Below are positions 8,739 through 16,095 of a stretch of DNA of 64,000 nt, piece by piece. Source of the DNA: Chroogloeocystis siderophila 5.2 s.c.1 (GTDB lineage: Bacteria; Cyanobacteriota; Cyanobacteriia; Cyanobacteriales; Chroococcidiopsidaceae); assembly GCF_001904655.1 (NCBI RefSeq), contig NZ_MRCC01000014.1, positions 1 through 64,000 of the forward strand, given 5' to 3'. Positions within the stretch are counted from its first letter, which is position 1. Each line of letters begins with the position of its first letter. Under the pieces are notes generated by a model. That model did not search any database. It was not told the origin of the DNA and saw nothing but the letters and a program-made list of their open reading frames with translations. The position numbers and the translations under genes are program-made.

Positions 8739-8926
8739 CTGAATTAAAAGATTGGAGATCAGGGGTCAGAGGTTAGGGAAAGACAAAAGTTTTTGCGGGA
8801 GGCATATTAAAGGTTTATCAAGTAGGAATTTCGCTGACCCCCGACCGCTGACCTCTTGAATAAATTGGTAGCCAGAAAGAAAAATCCGACGTAATATAAG
8901 GCTGCATAGGAATCGCAGGAAATGCT
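8739..8926. repeat. GGTCAGAGGT-type dispersed repeat, inverted pair
   Basis: The spacer contains GATCAGGGGTCAGAGGT near 8757 and an inverted relative, TGACCCCCGACCGCTGACC, near 8834. The same short-period motif appears around 51780-51905, so it is a dispersed intergenic repeat family. Confidence 0.6.
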
Positions 8927-10666
8927 ATGAATTCGGGACAGCCGTTAGGGTCAGTCACACACGGGTCACTCAGCCAGGGGTTAGAAGTGAGATTGCATCC
9001 GGATGTTTCTGTAGAAGATATGCGGGTAGGAAAATTCCTCATTGTCGAAGGCGTGCGATCGCGTTTCTTTTGTATGCTTACCGACGTCGCGCTTTCGACT
9101 TCTAGCCACCGCATAGTTGCTAATCCTCCTAGCCCTAATGACGATTTCTTACGAGATGTGCTAGCCGGAAGTGGAACCTATGGCACGATTAACCTCACGC
9201 CGATGTTGATGTTTACACCGGAAACCTTAGAGGAGCAAGGCAGTGCCTTGCCCATAGAGGTGAGAAACCAGCGATTGAACGTTACCAATGGCAGTTCATT
9301 AGCCTCGTTTCAGCCGCAGAGTAGTAGTAATATGGAACTCTTGCCGGTAAAGACGATTCCGAGTCACTTTAGTCAAGTTTATGAAGCTTCAGAACGTGAT
9401 TTTCGCGCAGTGTTTGGCTGGGAAGACGATCCGCACCGCCGAAACTTTGCGATCGGTCAGCCATTAGATATGGATGTGCCAATTTGTCTTGACTTGGATC
9501 GTTTTGTCGAACGCAGTAACGGTGTCTTTGGCAAATCTGGTACGGGAAAATCATTTTTAACTCGCCTGCTATTATCTGGAATTATTCGCAAACGCGCAGC
9601 AGTCAACTTAATTTTTGATATGCACTCTGAATATGGCTGGGAAGCTGTATCGGAAGGAAAACAATTTAGCACTGTCAAAGGCTTGCGTCAGTTATTTCCT
9701 GGGCAAGTGCAAATGTACACCCTCGACCCTGAATCAACAAAACGGCGTGGGGTACGCGACGCCCAAGAACTGTATTTAAGTTACGACCAAATAGAAATTG
9801 AAGATATTCGCTTAGTCGGACAAGAATTAAATCTATCAGAAGCAAGTTTAGACAACGCCAATATTCTCTTTAGTGAATTTGGCAAATCCTGGATTCTTCG
9901 GTTGTTAAATATGACCAACGAAGAAATTCAGATGTTTTGCGATGAAAAGCGGGGTCACAAAGGTTCACTCCTCGCATTGCAACGTAAACTGATGCGCCTA
10001 GAAAATCTCAAGTATATGCGATCTGCGTGTCCGCACAACTATGTCGATCAAATATTACAGTCGCTTGAAGCAGGTAAACACGTTGTTGTCGAGTTCGGCT
10101 CGCAATCGGATATGCTTTCTTATATGCTCGTCACGAATATGATTACACGGCGTATTCACCGCGCGTATGTCCGTAAGGCTGAGAAATTTTTACAATCCAA
10201 AAATGCCAGCGATCGCCCAACGCCTTTGGTAATCACCATCGAAGAAGCCCACCGCTTTCTCGATCCTAGTGTTGTCGGACAAACGATTTTTGGAACAATT
10301 GCCCGAGAAATGCGCAAATACTTTGTTACCCTGCTTGTAGTAGATCAGCGCCCATCGGGAATTGATAATGAAGTTATGTCGCAAATCGGTACTAGAATCA
10401 CCGCACTCCTCAACGACGAAAAAGACATTGATGCGATCTTCACAGGAGTTTCTGGCGCACAAAGTTTGCGGTCAGTTCTCGCCAAATTAGATTCTAAACA
10501 ACAAGCTTTGATTCTTGGTCATGCCGTTCCTATGCCTGTCGTTGTGCGCACGCGCCCTTATGATACTCAATTCTACGCAGAAATCGGCGATGTTGCTTGG
10601 GAAGAAAAATCTGATTCAGAAGTCTTCGCAGCGGCTGAATTAGCTAAAGCCGATTTAGGCTTTTAA
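8927..10666 (+). CDS. HerA-like helicase/ATPase (DUF87)
   Basis: This 579-residue protein belongs to the HerA/FtsK superfamily of hexameric ATPases. The N-terminal ~190 residues resemble the HAS-barrel region of HerA. Walker A GKSGTGKS lies at 202-209, followed by the HerA-type segment LIFDMHSEYGWE. Walker B ITIEEAHRF is at about 435-443 and a sensor-like VVDQRPSGID with arginine follows. Archaeal HerA works with the NurA nuclease in end resection, and bacterial relatives often pair with a nuclease. No nurA or other nuclease gene is adjacent here, so its role in DNA repair or conjugation-like transport is unproven. ATG at 8927. Confidence 0.88.
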   Translation: MNSGQPLGSVTHGSLSQGLEVRLHPDVSVEDMRVGKFLIVEGVRSRFFCMLTDVALSTSSHRIVANPPSPNDDFLRDVLAGSGTYGTINLTPMLMFTPETLEEQGSALPIEVRNQRLNVTNGSSLASFQPQSSSNMELLPVKTIPSHFSQVYEASERDFRAVFGWEDDPHRRNFAIGQPLDMDVPICLDLDRFVERSNGVFGKSGTGKSFLTRLLLSGIIRKRAAVNLIFDMHSEYGWEAVSEGKQFSTVKGLRQLFPGQVQMYTLDPESTKRRGVRDAQELYLSYDQIEIEDIRLVGQELNLSEASLDNANILFSEFGKSWILRLLNMTNEEIQMFCDEKRGHKGSLLALQRKLMRLENLKYMRSACPHNYVDQILQSLEAGKHVVVEFGSQSDMLSYMLVTNMITRRIHRAYVRKAEKFLQSKNASDRPTPLVITIEEAHRFLDPSVVGQTIFGTIAREMRKYFVTLLVVDQRPSGIDNEVMSQIGTRITALLNDEKDIDAIFTGVSGAQSLRSVLAKLDSKQQALILGHAVPMPVVVRTRPYDTQFYAEIGDVAWEEKSDSEVFAAAELAKADLGF

Positions 10667-11139
10667 ATACAGCAGTGAGAGGTAAGGCAGTGCCGCCTGT
10701 ACTGATAGGTTCCAATGCGGAATACACGCCATCTTCACCGTAGTATCAGTACGGTTATCTCGCTACTGATGAACGCCTATTTCCGCGTTGGCTAAGTCAT
10801 CATAATAAGAGTTAGAATATTTGTTTTGCTTTAAGTGCCTATCGCCCTTTACTCTTGTTGAGATTTATCATACAATTAAAAACAAAGTCATTACGACTTC
10901 AAGTTGATGGGATGTAGTAAATTGATTTTTTAACTAAAGTGCCAAGCGAGCGTGGCACTACAGTAACAAGCCCAGCCGCGCTGGGAAACTTCCCTCAAGG
11001 AGCATCGTCTCTACATCTTCTGTAGGATGCTTATCCACCAAGATTTAGCTAATGTTCCTGATATAAAGTTTGCGATTGCTTTCCCCATCTGCCCCAGCTA
11101 AAAAGTATCTGTTTTGTTTACGGAGTTGACGACGCACCA
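10667..11139. other. structured spacer/leader upstream of the sigma factor gene
   Basis: There is no ORF of note. Two interleaved inverted repeats lie at 10699-10791, and three consecutive strong hairpins lie at 10938-11030, ending about 110 bp before the sigma factor ATG. The second group looks like a structured 5' leader or a small RNA. Confidence 0.6.
10938..11030 (+). ncRNA. candidate structured leader or small RNA (three hairpins)
   Basis: Hairpin 1: AGTGCCA (10938-10944) with TGGCACT (10953-10959). Hairpin 2: CCCAGC (10971-10976) with GCTGGG (10980-10985). Hairpin 3: GCATC (11002-11006) plus CTACA (11011-11015) pairing with TGTAG (11021-11025) plus GATGC (11026-11030). I do not recognise a named RNA family, and neither transcription nor strand is proven. 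Confidence 0.4.
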
Positions 11140-12126
11140 ATGCCCACTGTTAACACCCCAACCGAAGAAACCACCAACACCCGCTTCACGGCTGATATGG
11201 TGCGCACTTATCTGCGCGAGATCGGTCGTGTCCCACTGCTAACTCGTGAGCAAGAAATTATCTATGGCAAGCAGGTACAGCAGATGATGTCTGTGCTAGA
11301 CGCCAAAGAAGCTTTAGCAAAGAAATTGCACCGCGAACCAACCGTACAAGAGTGGGCTTCACACGTGAAAATGTCTGAAGCTGATTTGCACGACACAGTG
11401 CGGCGGGGACAACGCGCTAAGCAAAAGATGATCGAAGCAAACTTGCGTTTAGTGGTAGCTATTGCCAAGAAGTACCAAAAGCGTAATATGGAATTCCTGG
11501 ATTTGATTCAGGAAGGAACGATGGGACTTGAACGCGGTGTCGAGAAGTTCGATCCTACACGTGGTTATAAGTTTTCCACGTATGCATATTGGTGGATTCG
11601 CCAAGCGATTACGCGTGCGATCGCCCAACAAGCCCGCACCATTCGTCTACCTATCCATATCACTGAAAAGCTGAACAAAATCAAGAAGATTCAGCGCGAA
11701 CTTGCACAGCGCTTAGGTCGTAGTCCTAGCCCAGCCGAGATCGCAACCGAGTTAGAACTCGAACCTAGCCAAATTCGCGAGTACTTGAACCTGGCGCGTC
11801 AGCCAGTATCTCTCGATGTTCGTGTTGGCGATAACCAAGATACTGAGTTACAAGATTTGCTTGAAGATGAAGGACCATCTCCAGAGCATTACATGACTCA
11901 AGAGTCGTTACGTCAAGACCTCGACCATCTGATGGCAGAACTGACCCCACAACAGCGCGAAGTGTTAAACCTGCGATTTGGATTAGAAGACGGTAATGAG
12001 CTTTCTTTAGCCAAAGTAGGCGAACGTCTCAATCTTAGCCGCGAGCGAGTTCGACAACTAGAGCATCAAGCGTTAGCCCACTTGCGCCGCCGCAGAGCAA
12101 ACGTACAAGAGTATATTGCTAGTTAA
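11140..12126 (+). CDS. group 2 sigma-70 factor (SigB/SigD-like)
   Basis: This 328-residue sigma factor lacks the long region 1.1 of primary SigA. Region 1.2 ([20 protein letters not shown]), region 2 with the -10 recognition helix ([20 protein letters not shown]), region 3 ([19 protein letters not shown]) and region 4 with the -35 helix-turn-helix ([21 protein letters not shown]) are all complete. Its near-identity to primary-sigma recognition helices without region 1.1 is the hallmark of cyanobacterial group 2 factors, which act in stress, light and nutrient responses. Which paralogue (SigB, C, D or E) it is cannot be decided by eye. ATG at 11140; GGAG lies upstream at a rather long spacing. 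A structured leader precedes it and a terminator follows. Confidence 0.92.
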   Translation: MPTVNTPTEETTNTRFTADMVRTYLREIGRVPLLTREQEIIYGKQVQQMMSVLDAKEALAKKLHREPTVQEWASHVKMSEADLHDTVRRGQRAKQKMIEANLRLVVAIAKKYQKRNMEFLDLIQEGTMGLERGVEKFDPTRGYKFSTYAYWWIRQAITRAIAQQARTIRLPIHITEKLNKIKKIQRELAQRLGRSPSPAEIATELELEPSQIREYLNLARQPVSLDVRVGDNQDTELQDLLEDEGPSPEHYMTQESLRQDLDHLMAELTPQQREVLNLRFGLEDGNELSLAKVGERLNLSRERVRQLEHQALAHLRRRRANVQEYIAS

Positions 12127-12192
12127 TTGGCCAATATCCTCATGTACCTGCGGTGTATCCACAAGTCTGGCTTAAGTTTGAGCGTAGAGAAG

Positions 12193-12228
12193 CCCCCCAA
12201 GTTTCCCACTTGTGGGGACTTTGTTTTT
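12193..12228 (+). terminator. terminator of the sigma factor gene
   Basis: CCCCCCAAGT (12193-12202) pairs with ACTTGTGGGG (12208-12217) with one mismatch around a 5-base loop, followed by a T-rich tail to 12228. Confidence 0.75.
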
Positions 12229-12264
12229 GGAAGCTCTTTTTGTAGCAACTTTATAGTTCTATAT

Positions 12265-12383
12265 GACTTACGCAATCTGAGCGTTTTAATCAGAACCAAG
12301 ACTTGGGGGCTTCCCCCAAACCCTCTCCAAAAAAGCGGCTACTCATAAAGCAGCGATTGTTCAGGGTAGCTGTTGCGTAAGTC
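12265..12383. mobile_element. MITE-like element with 11-bp terminal inverted repeats
   Basis: GACTTACGCAA at 12265-12275 and its exact reverse complement TTGCGTAAGTC at 12373-12383 bound a 119-bp non-coding element. Inside is a perfect hairpin, TTGGGGG (12303-12309) with CCCCCAA (12313-12319). These ends resemble IS terminal repeats common in cyanobacteria, which suggests a miniature element mobilised by a transposase encoded elsewhere. I do not see a clear target-site duplication. Confidence 0.65.
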
Positions 12384-12502
12384 CTGTCCTAGTCAACATT
12401 AGGATGATTATAGAAGCTCATAATGATTTCCCTGACAAGAGTTTAACCCTGACTCCTGCTATGAAGTGAAACGGTATCAAAGGTATTGTTTTAATTGTTG
12501 GG

Positions 12503-14244
12503 CTAATGAATTCGTATGTCTTTAGCGAGTTGGCTCCAACCTAACGTGGCATCTCGACAGTGATTAGCAGGATCAAGCGCTTTGAATAGCGTAATGCAGT
12601 GAGGGTACTTTTGCGGCGTATATCGATACGCTGCTTGGCTATTGGCATAAAAGATCTGCAACATAGGCGCGATCGCGGACTCATCGACTAAGCGTAATTG
12701 CGACTCTTCCGGTATTAAATTAGCAATAGCTAACCATTGCCAGCGAGAAACTAATTCTGCTGTTGGCGCTTGCTATTTGCGTGTTGAGGTGCTTTCAGCC
12801 GTTGAGAATTAAGGACGATCGCAGTATAGTCTAGCAAAAACGGCAGCGTAGACCAGAGCACTGTTTTGAGCAAAACCTTGAGGCTATGACCAGGCGAAGG
12901 TTGATTCGCAGTAATTGGCGCTGGAGCATCAAAAATTGCCAAAAGTGCGACTTCTTGCCCTGCTTGCGTTAGTTGTTGCGCCATATCAAACGCAACAAGT
13001 CCCCCAAACGACCAACCACCCAAGTAATAGGAACCATGCGGCTGCACAGTTTGAATTGCTTGGATGTAATACGCTGCCATTGCTTCAATCTGTTTCAAAG
13101 GCGGTTGTTTGCCATCCAATCCCAGAGGTTGAAGTCCGTAGAAACTGCGATCGCTTCCTAGGTAATGTGCCAATTCTAGATAAAGATCGGATGAACGCAG
13201 AAAAAAGGTTGTTTGTGACCTCCAAGCGTTAAGGGAACTAACGGCGACCAAACTTCTGTAGCCTGCTTTAGAGATGGAGGATTTTGAATAACCGATTTGT
13301 CACTTGTTAACGATGATCGCAAGCGAATGTGTGCTGCGCGATCAAGCCGGACTAATGGCGAAACGTGTTGTGGTGCCGTGTTGCGCAATTTATCAATGAC
13401 TACAGCCAGTTGCGCGATCGTTGGTGCTGCAAACACGCTGCGTAAAGGCAGTTTTAAACATATCACGCACGCGCGAGACAAGTTGTGTCGCTAGTAACGA
13501 ATGTCCACCCAACTCAAAAAAATTGTCGTGAACACTCACGTGCTTAAGTCGTAATTCCTCCCAAATGTCGGCTAGCATAGATTCTGTATGCGATCGCTGG
13601 GCAAGCGTTGGCTTTGATGTCTGAGGTGCCTCTGGAAGCGGTAAAGCACGGCGGTCGATTTTACCTGTAGCCATTGGAACAAAGGATTCTACAGGTACAA
13701 GCACCGAAGGTATCATGTAGTCGGGTAAAGTTTGCCCTAAGTATTCGCGTAGCTACGGAACGAGTTGACGTGCAAACTGAGCTTGTAGCGGATTGTTTGT
13801 GTAATTCTTCCAAGCTTGATTCGCTTGCTACTGAGCGATCAGTAAATCAACTTCTTGACGTTTTTGTCGAATCAATACAACATCATAGCCACCCGTTTGT
13901 GTTTGTTTAGACCACGCAATTTCTACACCGTACGGCAGTACAGATTCTAAATCCCACCAATCTTGGGGATCAATCGCCAATTCTGTGGAGTCCAACGCTT
14001 CGCGCATTCGTTCAACAGTTTTTGGCGAGGTTTGATGAAATAGCCAATCGACGGTTTTGACTGCGGCGTTTACTCGACTGTTAGTAACGTTGGTTATACC
14101 AAAAATTTCTGGTTCAGCCTCTAGTAAATGATGTTGAACATCAGCAACGCTGAGTGGCTGCTGCTTCCAATCTCTCCATGCGATCAAAGTTGTCGTCGCA
14201 GTTTCGTCCATGTAGAGCAACACGTTGTAGTGAAATTGTGTCAT
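12503..14244 (-). pseudogene. NRPS terminal module remnant (methyltransferase, adenylation end, carrier, thioesterase)
   Basis: Domains in order on the minus strand: the C-terminal half of an embedded NRPS methyltransferase (14244-~13830: MTQFHYNVLLYMDE, LPYGVEIAW, GGYDVVLI); the adenylation-domain tail (YTNNPLQ, then DYMIPSVLVPVESF and GKIDRRALP); a carrier domain with the phosphopantetheine motif LGGHSLL near 13500; and a thioesterase with GWSFGG near 13010. There is an in-frame TAG near 13750, frameshifts near 13450, 13195 and 12770, and the thioesterase ends at 12503 before its catalytic His motif. The 5' end is joined to a transposase fragment. It is the dead terminus of a former non-ribosomal peptide synthetase; product unknown. 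Confidence 0.88.
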
Positions 14245-14918
14245 TCCTGTTGCTTCACACCAACAAGGATGTTGTTTTAACCTATTAAGCAGAGTTAACT
14301 GGTTAAGGTTACTATCTGAATAGTCATCAACCTTTAGTCCATTAAACTGCAAGCTTACCATCAAATAGGCACTTTCTACGACTTCCCGCCACCGTTCAAT
14401 TTGCTTATAGTGAGTCATCCGAAAATCTGCCCAACCTAAGTAATTTTTGCAGTGCTTGAAGCCATACTCTATCCAGGTTCTCAAACCATATAAATTGCCG
14501 ATTTCTTTGTCTAGAGACTGGGGCAGTAGTTCAACTGGGTCAGTTGTAATTGTCCAGTAACGCCAGTCACGTCGTTTACCAAATATGATTTCTTGTAGAT
14601 AGCGCACCTCACTCTTTCCATTGGAAAAGATGCGGTCGAAAGCTTTCCACCGATTGGTTCTTACACGTTGCTCCTTGGGCATTAACACGCCATGATTCGA
14701 GCGAATTGCTACAATCCAGGGATACTCCAGTTCGTCTAATGAACGGATGAAGGGATGGCTCTCTCCATAAAGACTGTCTGCTAAAACTAGCCCAAATTTA
14801 AAACCAAAAGCCTTTAATTCTCGGATAATTTGTTTAGCTAACTGGAATTTTAGTTTGATAAATATCTCCCGGAAGAAGTCTTTTTTGAGGCTTAAAGATT
14901 TTAAACATCAAGGGAAAA
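14245..14918 (-). pseudogene. IS701-like transposase remnant fused to the NRPS fragment
   Basis: The DDE transposase C-terminal half is recognisable: LVLADSLYGESHPFI around 14780-14740, then RYWTITTDP, LYGLRTWIEYGFKHCKNYLGWADFRMT and the YxMVSLQF helix. A frameshift near 14845 separates the upstream FPLMFKIFKPQKRL from QLAKQIIRELK. The N-terminal half and one end of the element are missing, and no terminal repeat was found. From about 14244 the frame runs without a stop into the NRPS methyltransferase sequence, giving one continuous chimeric ORF to 13828. The insertion-deletion evidently removed the front of the NRPS gene. Confidence 0.85.
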
Positions 14919-15140
14919 GTCATTGCTGCGCTGCGTGAATACGTTACATTTCATCGTGAAATCAGGGAGAACGTTGAATATAAAGATCGAGTTTATGATT
15001 ATTTAACTTATTGTGAAAAACATAGAAAAAAAGATTTATTGGATGTGTTATTTAAAAAAAGAGAAATAAACTTTAATTCTATAAAGAGGACAATTAGGGA
15101 AACTCTATCGGTCTCTCGTCACAAAAAAACGAGGGGATAA
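14907..15140 (+). pseudogene. 5'-truncated ORF of unknown function
   Basis: An open frame without a start codon emerges from the transposase remnant and reads KVIAALREYVTFHREIREN, then LTYCEKHRKKDLLDVLFKKRE, and SVSRHKKTRG before TAA. It looks like the C-terminal ~70 residues of a charged helical protein whose front was removed by the transposase event. I do not recognise the family. It ends 1 bp before the TTG of the next gene, suggesting a former two-gene operon. Confidence 0.45.
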
Positions 15141-15141
15141 A

Positions 15142-15546
15142 TTGAGAGAATCAAAATTAGAAGATGAAAGAAATATTGGCATACTGCGTAATACTGCAAG
15201 TCCTGAAACTTTGAAGAATGTTGAGCTAAAAATTATACAACATGAGTTAAAACCAATTCAATACAAAGAAAAGCTTGATGATGTTTTTATGTATTTCCTC
15301 TCACTTTTTATTGTTGTTACATTTTTAACAGCATTTGAAATAGATGTAACAGAACTTAATACAAATTTAATTTACGGAATGTTCAACACTCTGACAGCAA
15401 TGATAGGGCTAGTATTATTAGTAATCAAGATTTATACTCATTTGATATTTCGATATCAGCATAGAGAAATTGATAAGCGTATATACCTTGTGCAGAGAGC
15501 ACAGATGAAACAACCTTCAAATGATCAAGCAAAGCATGATCAATAG
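15142..15546 (+). CDS. small two-helix membrane protein of unknown function
   Basis: This is a 134-residue protein with a charged N-terminal ~50 residues, two transmembrane helices (about residues 50-67 VFMYFLSLFIVVTFLTAF and 79-97 MFNTLTAMIGLVLLVIKIY) and a basic, polar tail. The start is a TTG at 15142 preceded at good spacing by GAGGGG, which overlaps the end of the truncated upstream ORF and so decides the start. The local DNA is clearly more AT-rich than the neighbouring housekeeping genes and lies among transposase and toxin debris, suggesting acquired DNA. Two-helix proteins paired with an upstream soluble partner occur among defence and effector genes, but no function can be assigned. 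Confidence 0.6.
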   Translation: MRESKLEDERNIGILRNTASPETLKNVELKIIQHELKPIQYKEKLDDVFMYFLSLFIVVTFLTAFEIDVTELNTNLIYGMFNTLTAMIGLVLLVIKIYTHLIFRYQHREIDKRIYLVQRAQMKQPSNDQAKHDQ

Positions 15547-15576
15547 TCAACCAATGATCAAAAAAAGCCGAGTCTG

Positions 15577-15669
15577 ATGTCGCAACTTAAAAATATTAGA
15601 ATTGATGAACCAGACGACTTTGCTGCAAATTTAGATTTATACTTGAGCGGCGAAAAGCGTGTCGAATAG
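15577..15669 (+). CDS. short VapB-like antitoxin remnant
   Basis: This is a 30-codon ORF (MSQLKNIRIDEPDDFAANLD...) that overlaps the GTG start of the PIN-domain pseudogene by 11 bp, the usual antitoxin-toxin arrangement. It is much shorter than normal antitoxins, so it is probably truncated or a fragment. Confidence 0.4.
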   Translation: MSQLKNIRIDEPDDFAANLDLYLSGEKRVE

Positions 15670-16062
15670 AATATTTGTTGACAGTGGGTTTATTATTGCA
15701 TTAGTTAATTACATAGATCAATACCATCAAGAAGCATGAAAATTAGCAGACAGATTTGAAAGTTCTCCTATACTTACAACTGATGCTGTATTATTAGAAA
15801 TAGTAATGCTCTTGTACTTAATTACAGGCAACAAGCATCTGAAATTATTGATAAATTTTTAGCTTCCGAAGAAGTAACACTTGTTAATCTTAACCAAAAC
15901 TTATTTAAACAAGTTTTAAAATTGTACAAAATGTATCAAGATAAGGAATAGAGTTTAGTTGATTGTGTCTCTTTTGTAGTCATGCGGGAAGCCAGTGTAA
16001 ATCAAGTGTTAACTTTTGACCGACATTTTGCACAAGCAGGTTTTCAAGTGTTGAGTATATGA
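15659..16062 (+). pseudogene. PIN-domain (VapC-like) toxin pseudogene
   Basis: From a GTG at 15659 the frame reads RIFVDSGFIIALVNYIDQYHQEA with the first PIN acidic residue, then hits TGA where a Trp codon would be expected. It continues with KLADRFESSPILTTDAVLLEI, loses one base near 15805, and resumes as LNYRQQASEIIDKFL. A second expected Trp is TAG ([14 protein letters not shown], about 15948). The end [13 protein letters not shown] matches the PIN C-terminal motif. The total length of 404 nt fits one missing base. The RNase is certainly inactive. Confidence 0.82.
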
Positions 16063-16095
16063 ACTATGAGGCGGGCAAAAAGCCCACCTTGTCAC

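Noticed and set aside
12127-12348. 73-codon forward ORF after the sigma factor
   Set aside because: It runs across the terminator and into the MITE-like element, so it is not a gene.
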